Shown here piece after piece: positions 44,590 through 53,900 of a DNA stretch of 64,000 bases (the stretch's first letter is position 1; each line of letters opens with the position of its first letter). The notes under the pieces were generated by a model, which had not been told where the DNA came from, ran no database searches, and worked only from the letters and a program-made list of their open reading frames with translations. Made by a program: the position numbers and the translations under genes. This DNA is from Prevotella sp. UBA4268 (lineage in GTDB: Bacteria > Bacteroidota > Bacteroidia > Bacteroidales > Bacteroidaceae): contig DGWC01000103.1 in NCBI GenBank assembly GCA_002395135.1, positions 1 to 64,000 on the forward strand, in the 5' to 3' direction.

Positions 44590-45747
44590 ATGAAAGGTAA
44601 ATTCCCTACAGAGAGGTTCAGGCAGATACAGACGCCGTTCTACTACTACGACACGGCCTTGCTTCGCGACACGTTGAGAGAAATCAACACCGAAGCAGGC
44701 CGGCACGACGGATATTGCGTTCACTATGCCGTGAAGGCAAACGCCAATCCCAAAGTGCTGAATGTGATATGTCAGGCTGGCTTAGGTGCCGATTGCGTCA
44801 GTGGCGGTGAGATTCTCGCCGCCTCGCACGCCGGTTTTCCCGCCAGCAAGATAGTATATGCCGGTGTCGGCAAGAGCGATTGGGAAATCAATTTAGGCCT
44901 CGACCTGGACATTTTCTGCTTTAATGTGGAAAGCGTACCAGAACTTGAAGTCATCAACCAGTTGGCAGAAGCCAAGGGAAAGACAGCACGCGTGGCCTTC
45001 CGCATCAATCCCAACGTCGGGGCGCATACGCATGTCAACATAACCACGGGTCTTGCCGAGAACAAATTCGGCATTGCCATGCGCGATATGGAGAGCATCA
45101 TTGAGCGTGCCGGGAACCTGAAGCACATCCGTTTCATAGGATTGCATTTTCACATTGGCAGTCAGATACTTGACATGGACGACTTCAAGGCATTGTGCAA
45201 CCGCATTAATGACCTGCAGAACACCCTGGAACGCCATCACATCCATGTGGAGAACATCAACGTGGGAGGTGGTTTAGGCATCGACTACCAGCATCCCAAC
45301 CGGGTGCCGATACCCGATTTCAAGTCCTATTTCGACACCTACGCAAAGTTCTTGAAACTTAGACCCGGGCAAAAACTACATTTTGAACTGGGACGATCGG
45401 TGGTAGGACAATGCGGAAGCCTCATCACGAAGATACTTTATGTAAAAGAAGGGGCATGCAAACAGTTTGCCATCGTGGATGCAGGTATGACCGACCTGAT
45501 TAGACCTGCACTCTATAACGCCTATCATAAGATAGAAAACCTGTCAAGTGAGGAAACGAAAGAGACGTATGACGTAGTCGGGCCTATCTGTGAGTCGAGC
45601 GATGTCTTTGCCAAAGCCATTGACTTGAATAGATGTCATCGTGGCGACTTGATTGCATTGCGCAGTGCCGGGGCCTATGGTGAGATTATGGCATCCTGCT
45701 ATAACTGCCGTCAACTCCCTAAGGGATATATCACGGAGGATTTATAA
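44590..45747 (+). CDS. lysA: Diaminopimelate decarboxylase
   Basis: 385 residues from the ATG at 44590; a TTG four codons upstream is an alternative. PLP-binding Lys in HYAVKANANPKVL (near 48), GADCVSGGEI, FHIGSQI, GGGLGID, FELGRSVVGQCGSL, and CESSDVFAK (catalytic Cys) are the alanine racemase-fold and LysA hallmarks. It makes lysine from meso-diaminopimelate. The usual EPGR reads ELGR here; the Arg and Gly are kept. The following GT2 gene starts directly after the stop codon. Confidence 0.93.
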   Translation: MKGKFPTERFRQIQTPFYYYDTALLRDTLREINTEAGRHDGYCVHYAVKANANPKVLNVICQAGLGADCVSGGEILAASHAGFPASKIVYAGVGKSDWEINLGLDLDIFCFNVESVPELEVINQLAEAKGKTARVAFRINPNVGAHTHVNITTGLAENKFGIAMRDMESIIERAGNLKHIRFIGLHFHIGSQILDMDDFKALCNRINDLQNTLERHHIHVENINVGGGLGIDYQHPNRVPIPDFKSYFDTYAKFLKLRPGQKLHFELGRSVVGQCGSLITKILYVKEGACKQFAIVDAGMTDLIRPALYNAYHKIENLSSEETKETYDVVGPICESSDVFAKAIDLNRCHRGDLIALRSAGAYGEIMASCYNCRQLPKGYITEDL

Positions 45748-46905
45748 ATGCTCATACCGAATACGATAACGATGATTATAGCGGCAGTGCTCATTCTCAT
45801 GGGCATTGCCTCACCTATGGTAAACACATTTTTCAGAAAACTGAAGACAACCGATACAGATGCCGGCGAAGAAGCAGAAGGCCATTCTCTGCCGCCCGTA
45901 TCTATCATTCTCGCCGTGCATGACAATGCGCGCGAACTGGAATCTCACCTGCCGGTCATGCTCGCACAAGACTATCCTGCGGGCTATGAAGTGATTGTTG
46001 TGGTCGACAAGGGTGAAGACGACACAGACGATGTGCTCACCCGCCTATGCAATGAACACTCGAACCTGTATGTGACATTCGTCCCCGACTCGTCGCGCTA
46101 TATGAGCAAGAGGAAACTTGCTGTCACACTGGGAGTGAAAGCCGCCAAGAACGAATGGATTATGATGACAGAAGCATCCTGCGAACCCACTTCCGACCAA
46201 TGGCTGAAAGCAATGGCGGCGAACTGTTCTGACCATTTCGACATGGTCATCGGCTATATCAACTATAGCCAGGAGTCTGCCGACTATCTGCGTTTTGAAC
46301 GCCTTCTCACACAGCGCTATCTGCTCAGTACAGCCCAAAAACGAACAGCATACCGCTCTGAGCCAGGCAATCTGATGTTCAGAAAGAGTCTGTTTATGCA
46401 AGAGCGCGGCTATGAAGGCAACCTGAAATACATCCGCGGAGAGTACGATTTCCTCGTTAACAAGATTGCCACACCGGGCAGAACCGCTGTTTTCTGTACT
46501 CCCGAAGCATGTATTATCGATGACGAACCGGCCAGAAAACAACTGAGAAACCATCATCTGTTTTACATGGAAACGCGAAAACACCTGCGCAGGTCGTTCC
46601 CCTTCCGCCTTCTTTTCAACGCAGACCAGATGGCCATGCACCTCAATTACCTGCTTATCATTGGCTGCGGCGCGTATGCTGCCATAACGCATGACATATT
46701 TGTTGGCGGTGCCTGTATCCTTTCACTGATCATCACACTCACGCTCAGAACGCTTATCGCCCATCGCGCCATCTTGCAACATGGCGAGGACATTCCTTCC
46801 TGGAAGATTATACCGATGGAAATATCCGTTCTGTGGAGAAATGGCTGGCGAAAACTGAGATACCATCTGACCAATAAAGACGACTTTATCTGTCATAAGA
46901 TATGA
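45748..46905 (+). CDS. Glycosyltransferase family 2 protein, membrane-anchored
   Basis: 385 residues. A membrane segment at the N-terminus (TMIIAAVLILMGIASPMV), then a GT-A domain: PPVSIILAVHDNARELESHLP, YEVIVVVDKGEDDT with its acidic pairs, and SEPGNLMFRKSLFM. Two or three C-terminal membrane segments (LLIIGCGAYAAIT, ACILSLIITLTLRTL). It starts immediately at the lysA stop (no gap) and overlaps the next gene by 4 bp. Probably makes or extends a cell-surface glycan; sugar donor and acceptor are unknown. Confidence 0.8.
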   Translation: MLIPNTITMIIAAVLILMGIASPMVNTFFRKLKTTDTDAGEEAEGHSLPPVSIILAVHDNARELESHLPVMLAQDYPAGYEVIVVVDKGEDDTDDVLTRLCNEHSNLYVTFVPDSSRYMSKRKLAVTLGVKAAKNEWIMMTEASCEPTSDQWLKAMAANCSDHFDMVIGYINYSQESADYLRFERLLTQRYLLSTAQKRTAYRSEPGNLMFRKSLFMQERGYEGNLKYIRGEYDFLVNKIATPGRTAVFCTPEACIIDDEPARKQLRNHHLFYMETRKHLRRSFPFRLLFNADQMAMHLNYLLIIGCGAYAAITHDIFVGGACILSLIITLTLRTLIAHRAILQHGEDIPSWKIIPMEISVLWRNGWRKLRYHLTNKDDFICHKI

Positions 46906-48095
46906 GAATACTGCATTACATACCTGAGCATTTCCAGAGCATTGACATCAACGACGAGTATATGTCAATGCTGAAAGCCCATGTGGCACGTTTTGCAGAC
47001 AACGACATCGCCGTCAACTATTCTGATTTCACGCAAAAAGCAGAACAACTCAAGCCGGAAATCATTCATATCCACGCATGCTGGAACCTGTCGGCCTACC
47101 GCGTTCAGCAATGGGCAGAGAAGCACCATAAGGCTGTGGTACTGTCACTTCACAACCACATGCAGAGTTGGCATGTAAGCCATCATCTTCTTTTTCATAA
47201 ACTCCCCCTGCTCATCATCTATCAGCGCAAGGCCATCAAGAATGCCGATGCGGTTCTTTCATCTACGGAAACGGAAATGAAACGCATGGTGAAAATCGGA
47301 TGGAACGTAAGGAATGCCATGATTCGCAACGCGCTGATGAGCGGTTCCTTGACACCAGAACGTATGGGAACACAACTGCAAGCGCTTTACCAGAAGGTAA
47401 TTGACAGCAACAGTTTTAAACTCATGACCCGCGAAGACCGCGAACTGGAGAACAAGATGCTGCAGGCTTCGTTCCATCAGCATACTGCTGGCGAGGCGGT
47501 TGCTCAGCAGCAGCCAAACAATGACGAACTGCCAATGACGGCCGAAGACATGGACCGGTTGCGCAGAATAATGATTCATTCGAACAACGAAGGCATTCTC
47601 AGCGAGATTGAAGCAGGTGCCGCACGCCTGCATATCCAACTGCCCGACGTGAAAAACGGCATCAGCGAGCAAACCATCGACCTCTTCCCTCCCCGCCTTC
47701 CCAAGTCGGTAAAGCCCATTGAAAGGCAGAAAACCATCATGAAAAGCAGGCGAAAGAAGACGGCCATGACCCACATCATGATTGACGAAAAGCCCACCGA
47801 GACAGAACGCCAAATATGTTTCATGCTGCTGAACGTAAAGCAAGAGTTAAGGCTCAAGACGCTTTCAAGGCGACATCTCACAGAACTCTATCGCGCCATA
47901 CGCTTCACCGAATATGACGAAGACATGATTCTGCGCATGTTCAAGCAACTCGGCATCAGGAAATTCGCAGCGCGCATGCTGCAAATCATGAAAGAAACCT
48001 ATCTGCTTGATGAGGGATTCATGCCCATTTCACCCTTGAACGACAAAAAAACAGAAGCCATCAGAAAACAATTATCAACCATTAACACGCAATAA
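46902..48095 (+). CDS. GT4-like N-terminal domain protein with a unique C-terminus
   Basis: 397 residues. The first 170 residues (MRILHYIPEHFQSIDINDEY, KPEIIHIHACWNLSAYRVQQWAE, SLHNHMQSWH, KNADAVLSSTETEMKRMVKIGW) match the N-terminal half of GT-B glycosyltransferases (GT4-like). The C-terminal half, rich in Lys/Arg/Glu helices (KPIERQKTIMKSRRKKTAMTHIM, RLKTLSRRHLTELYRAIRFTEYDEDM), does not look like the nucleotide-sugar-binding half of GT4 and is unrecognised. So it may lack sugar transfer activity and act as a partner of the GT2 upstream (4-bp overlap). A Prevotella-specific protein is likely. It ends 4 bp before fbp. Confidence 0.7.
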   Translation: MRILHYIPEHFQSIDINDEYMSMLKAHVARFADNDIAVNYSDFTQKAEQLKPEIIHIHACWNLSAYRVQQWAEKHHKAVVLSLHNHMQSWHVSHHLLFHKLPLLIIYQRKAIKNADAVLSSTETEMKRMVKIGWNVRNAMIRNALMSGSLTPERMGTQLQALYQKVIDSNSFKLMTREDRELENKMLQASFHQHTAGEAVAQQQPNNDELPMTAEDMDRLRRIMIHSNNEGILSEIEAGAARLHIQLPDVKNGISEQTIDLFPPRLPKSVKPIERQKTIMKSRRKKTAMTHIMIDEKPTETERQICFMLLNVKQELRLKTLSRRHLTELYRAIRFTEYDEDMILRMFKQLGIRKFAARMLQIMKETYLLDEGFMPISPLNDKKTEAIRKQLSTINTQ

Positions 48096-48099
48096 AACC

Positions 48100-50094
48100 A
48101 TGGGAAAGAAACACTATGACGTAGAAAAAGACATCCGCTATCTGGAATTGTTGGCCAAATCCTTTCCAACGGTAGCAGAAGCCAGTACTGAAATCATCAA
48201 CCTACAGGCAATTTTGAACCTGCCAAAGGGCACAGAGCATTTCCTTGCCGACCTGCACGGAGCCTATCCTGCCTTTCAACACGTGCTGAAAAATGCATCG
48301 GGAAACATCAAAAGAAAGGTGGGCGAACTTTTCGGAAACGAAATCAGGGAGAGCGAAAAGCGAGAACTCTGTACACTGATATACTATCCGGAGCGCAAAC
48401 TCGAACTGGTGAAACAGACAGAGAGCGATATGGACGACTGGTATCACATCACCATACACCAGTTGGTGAAGGTATGCCGCGAGGTCTCATCGAAATACAC
48501 CCGCTCGAAAGTGAGAAAAGCACTGCCGCAAGACTTCTCATACATCATACAGGAATTGCTGCATGAGCGCACCGAGGACATCGACAAAGCCGCATATGTA
48601 AAAGGAATCATCGATACGATTATCGATACGGGCCGTGCCGACGACTTCATCATGGCCATTTGCGACGTTATCCAGCGCCTCGTCATTGACCAACTGCACA
48701 TCCTCGGCGACATTTTCGACCGCGGCCCCGGTGCTCACCTCATCCTCGACATGCTGAAACGCTACAAGAATTGGGACATTCAGTGGGGCAACCACGATGT
48801 TTTGTGGATGGGAGCCTGCGCCGGCAACGACGCATGCATATGCAATGTCATCCGTCTGTGTCTGAGATACGCCAACCTAACTACCTTGGAAGAAGCCTAC
48901 GGCATCAACATGATACCTCTGGCCACCTTTGCCATGGAGACTTACGGCGACGATCCCTGCACAGAATTCATGCCAAAGACCAATGGAGGCAGCGAACTTC
49001 TTGACGAAAAGAATGCACGGCTCACCGCAATGATGCACAAGGCCATCGCCATCTTACAGTTTAAAGTGGAATCGCAGATATTCCACAAACACCCCGAATG
49101 GCAAATGGAAGACCGCGATTTGCTGAGCACCATCAACTTCGAAAAGAAAACTTGCATGGTAGACGGCAAGGAATATCCCATGACTTCATGCAATTTCCCC
49201 ACCATCAAGGCAGGAAAAGGAAAGAGTGCCATTGAACTGACACCCGAAGAACAGGACCTGATGAACAGGCTGCACCACTCGTTCACCACCAACGAGAAAC
49301 TGCGCAAGCACATCAAACTGATATTCTCACACGGATGCATGTACTCTATCATCAACCACAACCTGCTCTTCCATGCATCTTGCCCGCTCAACGAAGACGG
49401 TACGCTCAAGGAAGTACACCTATACAACGGCAAGAAATACAGCGGAAAAGACCTGATGCACTACACAGGCATGCTCATTCGCTCGGCATTCCAGGGCGAT
49501 ACGAACCCCGAAGAGCGCGACTACGGCATCGACTATTTCCTCTATCTGTGGTGCGGACCTGACAGCATACTCTTCGACAAGTCGAAAATGGCCACCTTCG
49601 AGCGCTATTTCATTGAAGACAAAGCCACCCACAAAGAGCAGAAAGGCAACTATTTCAAACTGCGCGACAACGAAGAGATCTGCGACCACATACTTGACGC
49701 ATTCGAAGTGAAAGGACCGAACCGCCATATCATCAACGGACACGTGCCCGTACATGCCGCCGAAGGCGAGAATCCCATCAAAGCCAACGGCAAACTGATG
49801 GTCATCGACGGCGGATTTTCACAGGCTTACCACAAGACAACGGGCATTGCCGGCTACACGCTTGTATATCACAGCCGCGGATTCCAACTCGTACAGCACG
49901 AACCTTTCACAAGCGAAGAAGATGCTGTGCGCACAGGAGCCGACATCAAAAGTACCACACAGATTGTGGAAATGACAGCCCACCGCATGCTGGTGGCCGA
50001 TACCGACATAGGTACAGAACTGAAAAAGCAGGTGGATGACCTGCGCGAACTGCTCTATGCCTACCGTCATGGCTTCATCAAAGAGAAGCGCTGA
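48100..50094 (+). CDS. fbp: Fructose-1,6-bisphosphatase, class III
   Basis: 664 residues, matching the large Firmicutes/Bacteroidota class III enzyme. Metal-binding calcineurin-like motifs: LADLHGAYPAF (near 48), LGDIFDRGPGAHLILDML (near 203) and WGNHDVLWMGA (near 228). NGHVPVHAAEGENPIKANGKLMVIDGGFS near the end. It hydrolyses fructose 1,6-bisphosphate in gluconeogenesis. Not homologous to E. coli Fbp. 4 bp after the GT4-like gene; followed by a 298-bp gap with repeats. Confidence 0.95.
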   Translation: MGKKHYDVEKDIRYLELLAKSFPTVAEASTEIINLQAILNLPKGTEHFLADLHGAYPAFQHVLKNASGNIKRKVGELFGNEIRESEKRELCTLIYYPERKLELVKQTESDMDDWYHITIHQLVKVCREVSSKYTRSKVRKALPQDFSYIIQELLHERTEDIDKAAYVKGIIDTIIDTGRADDFIMAICDVIQRLVIDQLHILGDIFDRGPGAHLILDMLKRYKNWDIQWGNHDVLWMGACAGNDACICNVIRLCLRYANLTTLEEAYGINMIPLATFAMETYGDDPCTEFMPKTNGGSELLDEKNARLTAMMHKAIAILQFKVESQIFHKHPEWQMEDRDLLSTINFEKKTCMVDGKEYPMTSCNFPTIKAGKGKSAIELTPEEQDLMNRLHHSFTTNEKLRKHIKLIFSHGCMYSIINHNLLFHASCPLNEDGTLKEVHLYNGKKYSGKDLMHYTGMLIRSAFQGDTNPEERDYGIDYFLYLWCGPDSILFDKSKMATFERYFIEDKATHKEQKGNYFKLRDNEEICDHILDAFEVKGPNRHIINGHVPVHAAEGENPIKANGKLMVIDGGFSQAYHKTTGIAGYTLVYHSRGFQLVQHEPFTSEEDAVRTGADIKSTTQIVEMTAHRMLVADTDIGTELKKQVDDLRELLYAYRHGFIKEKR

Positions 50095-50392
50095 CACAGG
50101 AAAGCGGTGTTTTCGGTTTGCAATAACTATGCAATCTATTTACAACACCTATCTTTATAAAAAGTAAAACAAGTTGTTTTGGTATGCGAAACCTATGGTT
50201 TTGTCATCCGAAACCTATGGTTTTGGAGAATAAAACAACTTGTTTTACTTTTTTAGCAAACAGTTTTTATATGCAAAACACTAACATTTTAACATAAGCA
50301 ACAATATTTCAGCAAGTTATACAACAACAGCAAAGCACGAAACAATCATTAGTAAACACACATATTTCAATCACTTAAACAGCGACATAATT
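50095..50392. other. 298-bp intergenic gap with repeat array
   Basis: Apart from the 22-bp repeat array (50166-50253) the gap is AT-rich with no gene. The right half (about 50255-50392) has no clear TAnnTTTG promoter for the HU-like gene. The array could act as a terminator for fbp because its outer units can pair. Confidence 0.6.
50166..50253. repeat. Array C of 22-bp near-palindromic repeats, four units
   Basis: Four units begin at 50166, 50188, 50210 and 50232, exactly 22 bp apart. Cores: AAAACAAGTTGTTTTG, GAAACCTATGGTTTTG, GAAACCTATGGTTTTG and AAAACAACTTGTTTTA. The two inner ones equal the core of array A 31 kb away. The outer units, extended by 7 bp to 50159, are also a perfect 22-bp inverted repeat of each other (50159-50180 and 50232-50253). 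Confidence 0.85.
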
Positions 50393-50809
50393 ATGGCAAT
50401 ACATATCAAATTGATTCGCAACAACATCAAGCGCAGCAGTTCTTACGGAAAGTTTTTCGCAAAGGCCGTGAGCCAAGGAAGAATAACGCTTGACGAAATT
50501 GCAGCCGAGGCATGCAGAAACAGCGGCTTCAACAAAGGCGATGTTATCGGTGTGGTAACCGAAATACAGGATATTCTCAAACAAAGACTCTCCGACGGCC
50601 AAACAGTAGTACTCCTTGGAATAGGCAGTTTCAGTCTACGGGTGGAGAGTATGGGCGTTGACGATCCTCGTGACTTCAATATCCGGCTCCATATCAAGCG
50701 CATCATCTGCGGTTTCCTGCCATCTGGCCGTCGCAAAAACGACAGACACATCCTCTACGATGTCTGCGAAGACGTGAAAACAGTATGGCAACAAGGATTC
50801 AAACCATAA
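50393..50809 (+). CDS. HU-family DNA-binding protein
   Basis: 138 residues. ITLDEIAAEACRNSGFNKGDVIGVVTEIQDILKQRLSDGQTVVLLGIGSFSLRVE has the helix-pair and beta-arm layout of HU/IHF (LGIGSF equals the conserved GFGTF of HU). It is longer than HU (90), as in the HU-HIG subgroup of Bacteroidota, with a basic C-terminal extension (SGRRKNDRH). It probably bends DNA. Its stop codon is inside the hairpin terminator of the convergent tracrRNA gene, and cas9 follows 175 bp later. A role in spacer acquisition, as for IHF in type I-E, is only speculation. Confidence 0.75.
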   Translation: MAIHIKLIRNNIKRSSSYGKFFAKAVSQGRITLDEIAAEACRNSGFNKGDVIGVVTEIQDILKQRLSDGQTVVLLGIGSFSLRVESMGVDDPRDFNIRLHIKRIICGFLPSGRRKNDRHILYDVCEDVKTVWQQGFKP

Positions 50810-50837
50810 AAAAGTCCACCGTTAAAGGACGATGGAC
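50808..50837 (-). terminator. Terminator of the tracrRNA
   Basis: On the minus strand GTCCATCGT (50837-50829) pairs with ACGGTGGAC (50822-50814) with one G-U pair, loop CCTTTA, then six T (50813-50808). The T-run and hairpin run into the stop codon of the HU-like gene. Confidence 0.85.
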
Positions 50838-50893
50838 AAGAACCTAATGTTTTCACAACGGAATAATCCTTATTGTGATTTGCTAAAAATTAG
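50808..50893 (-). ncRNA. tracrRNA gene of the type II-C CRISPR system
   Basis: Predicted RNA, minus strand, about 86 nt. The 5' end (about 50893-50872) reads CTAATTTTTAGCAAATCACA..., which is complementary to the first 23 nt of the repeat on the minus strand (GTTGTGATTTGC, one bulged G, AAAAATTAG; the first pair is G-U). AAGGATTATTCC follows, as expected of the nexus of II-C tracrRNAs, then a hairpin terminator. A promoter sits directly upstream. Start is uncertain by 2-3 nt. The 3' end overlaps the stop codon of the HU-like gene. Confidence 0.85.
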
Positions 50894-50898
50894 TGTTG

Positions 50899-50930
50899 CA
50901 AATATAAATATTTTCTATGAAAACACCAAA
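50899..50930 (-). promoter_or_regulatory. Promoter of the tracrRNA
   Basis: Minus strand TTTG (50930-50927), 20 bp, TATATTTG (50906-50899). Transcription would start near 50893, at the first base of the anti-repeat. Confidence 0.8.
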
Positions 50931-50948
50931 TATTTCAAAAGATATTTG

Positions 50949-50956
50949 TAAATTTG
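50949..50956 (+). promoter_or_regulatory. -7 element of the cas operon
   Basis: TAAATTTG ending 27 bp before the cas9 ATG. No TTTG lies at the -33 distance, so the cas promoter looks weaker than that of the tracrRNA, with which it is back to back. Confidence 0.45.
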
Positions 50957-50983
50957 TGGCAGATAATACAAAATCAACAAACA

Positions 50984-53900
50984 ATGAAGAAGATTCTTGG
51001 TTTAGATTTAGGAACAAATAGCATTGGGTGGGCTGTAGTGAATGCCAATGAAACAGCACGTGAAAACGATACCGTATATTTAAAACCATTTGGTATAAGT
51101 TCTGCTGGCAGTAGAATAATACCCATGTCAGCAGACATTTTGGGCGACTTCGACAAAGGCAATTCCATTTCGCAAACAGCAGAACGAACAAGATTAAGAA
51201 TGACCCGCCGACTACGCGAACGCAATCTTCTTCGTCGTGAACGACTGCTCAGAGTGTTGAGCGTCATGGATTTTTTACCGGAGCACTTTGCTTCGAGAAT
51301 CAACCGATACGGCAAGTTTGTTGATGATTGTGAGCCGAAACTTCCTTGGAGAACAAGTAAAAGCGGCCATGCGGAGTTTCTTTTCCAAGACTCTTTCCAA
51401 GAAATGCTGGCCGATTTTGCCCAACATCAACCTCAACTGTTGGCTGATGGAAAGAAAGTTCCTTACGACTGGACCATCTATTATTTGCGCAAGAAGGCCT
51501 TAACCCATAGAATCACCAAAGAAGAACTTGCCTGGATATTGTTGCAGTTTAACCAAAAGCGTGGTTATTACCAATTAAGAGGTGAAGACGAAGAAGAAGA
51601 TGCCTCCAAGAAAGTGGAGTACCTATCGCAAAAAGTGATAAGAGTAGAGGCAACAGACGAGAAAAAAGGAGAAGACACATGGTACAACGTATATCTTGAA
51701 AACGGAATGATATACCGGCGTACGAGCCGTTTTCCATTAGACTGGGAAGGAAAGACAAAAGAGTTTATTGTAACCACCGACCTTGAGAAAGACGGTTCTC
51801 CCAAAGCCAACAAATATGGAGAGATAAAGCGCTCGTTCCGTGCTCCGAAAGAAGATGATTGGACTTTGCTCAAAAAGAAGACGGAATACGACATTGAGCA
51901 GAGCCACAAGACGGTTGGCTGTTACATCTACGATGCCCTATTGACGAATCCATCACAAAAGATTATAGGTAAACTCGTCCGTACTGTAGAAAGGAAGTAT
52001 TATAAAGAAGAATTAAAGAGAATTCTTGAAATACAGCAAGAATTAATACCAGAACTCAGAGACACCTCCCTATATTTAAGATGTGTTGAGGAACTCTACC
52101 CCACCAACAAGGCTCACCGCAACAGTTTAGGGAAGCCAGATTTTGTGCGCCTGTTTGTTGATGACATTCTGTTTTATCAACGTCCGCTGAAAAGCAAGAA
52201 GTCACTAATAGACAACTGCCCTTACGAATACCATCTTGACAAAGACGGCAACATCCATCCAGTGAAGTGTGTTGCCAAATCAAACCCACTCTTTCAAGAA
52301 TTCAGATTGTGGCAATTCGTTCAAAACCTGCGTATTTATCAACGGGAAAAGACCGTCTATGACAGACAGTTGGATTTGTTTAGCAACACTCCTGCAGGGA
52401 AACTGCAAACAGATGTTGACGTAACTTCTTGTTTTCTCAAATCGGAAGAAGACTATGTCATGCTATTCAACTGGCTCAATGAAAGAAGTTCCATCAAGCA
52501 AGACACACTGCTTAACACCTATTTCAAAATAAAAAAGGAGAAAGGAAAAGACAAATATCCATACCGCTGGAACTACGTAGAAGATAAAGAGTATCCATGT
52601 AATGAGACGCGCGCCGCTATTCTTGCTGGTTTGGAGAAATGTAATGTATGTGCCGATTTCCTCACCCATGAGAATGAAATGGCATTATGGCATATTCTCT
52701 ATTCCATTGAAGACAAAATCGAAATCAATAAAGCATTGAATTCGTTTGCTGACAAGCACCAACTTGGAAGCAATTTCGCCGAGGTGTTCAGTAAAATAAA
52801 ACCATTCAAGAAAGACTACGGCTCATATTCAGAGAAAGCCATCAAGAAGTTGCTGTCACTGATGCGAATGGGCAGTTACTGGAGTGATGCAAATATCGAC
52901 GCAAAAACTCGTGAACGAATCGAGAAAATCATTACCGGAGAATACGACGAGCGCATCAAGAACCGTGTCAGGGAAAAAGCCATCAACCTGACAGACATTA
53001 ATTATTTCAAAGGCTTACCCGTATGGCTTGCATGCTATATCGTTTATGACCGTCACTCCGAAGCACAGGAAATAGAAAAATGGAATAAACCCGAGGATAT
53101 TGACCAATATTTAAATACCTTCAGGCAGCATTCACTTCGCAATCCCATCGTCGAGCAATTGGTTACAGAAACGCTGCGCACCGTCAGAGACGTCTGGAAA
53201 CAGGAAGGGCAAATAGACGAGATTCACCTGGAACTTGGTAGAGAGATGAAGAATCCTGCCGACAAGCGCAGGCAGATGACAGAGCGCATTCAGCAAAACG
53301 AAAACACCAACCTGCGCATCAAGGCCATGCTGATGGAGTTCATGAATCCTGATTTGGGCATTGACAACGTCCGTCCCCATTCTCCCAGCCAGCAAGAAAT
53401 CCTGCGCATTTATGAAGAAAACGCATTAGACAATCTTAGCAAAGAAGACAAAGAATACGACTTCATATCTAAAGTGTCAAAATTGGCCCAGCCGTCGAAA
53501 TCGGATATTATCAGATACAAGTGTTGGCTTGAACAGAAATACCAGTCACCATATACAGGAAGAATGATTCCCCTCTCCAAACTGTTCACTTCGGCCTATG
53601 AGATAGAACATGTGATTCCTCAATCCCGCTATTTCGACGATTCGTTCAGCAACAAAGTTATCTGTGAGTCGGAAGTCAACAAACTCAAAGACCGGCAACT
53701 CGGCTACGAGTTCATCAAGAACCACGCAGGGGAAATTGTGCAACTCAGCCAAGGGGGTACTGTCAAGATTCTGTCGGTTGATGCTTATGAGAAGTTCGTA
53801 AAGGACTACTATGCCAACAACCGAACAAAAATGAAGAAACTTTTAATGGATGATATCCCTGACGGTTTCATTGAGAGACAAATGAATGACAGTCGCTATA

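Noticed and set aside
50954..50983. Upstream TTG start giving ten more residues of Cas9
   Set aside because: It falls in the -7 element and the ATG at 50984 gives the conserved RuvC-I start MKKILGLDLG.
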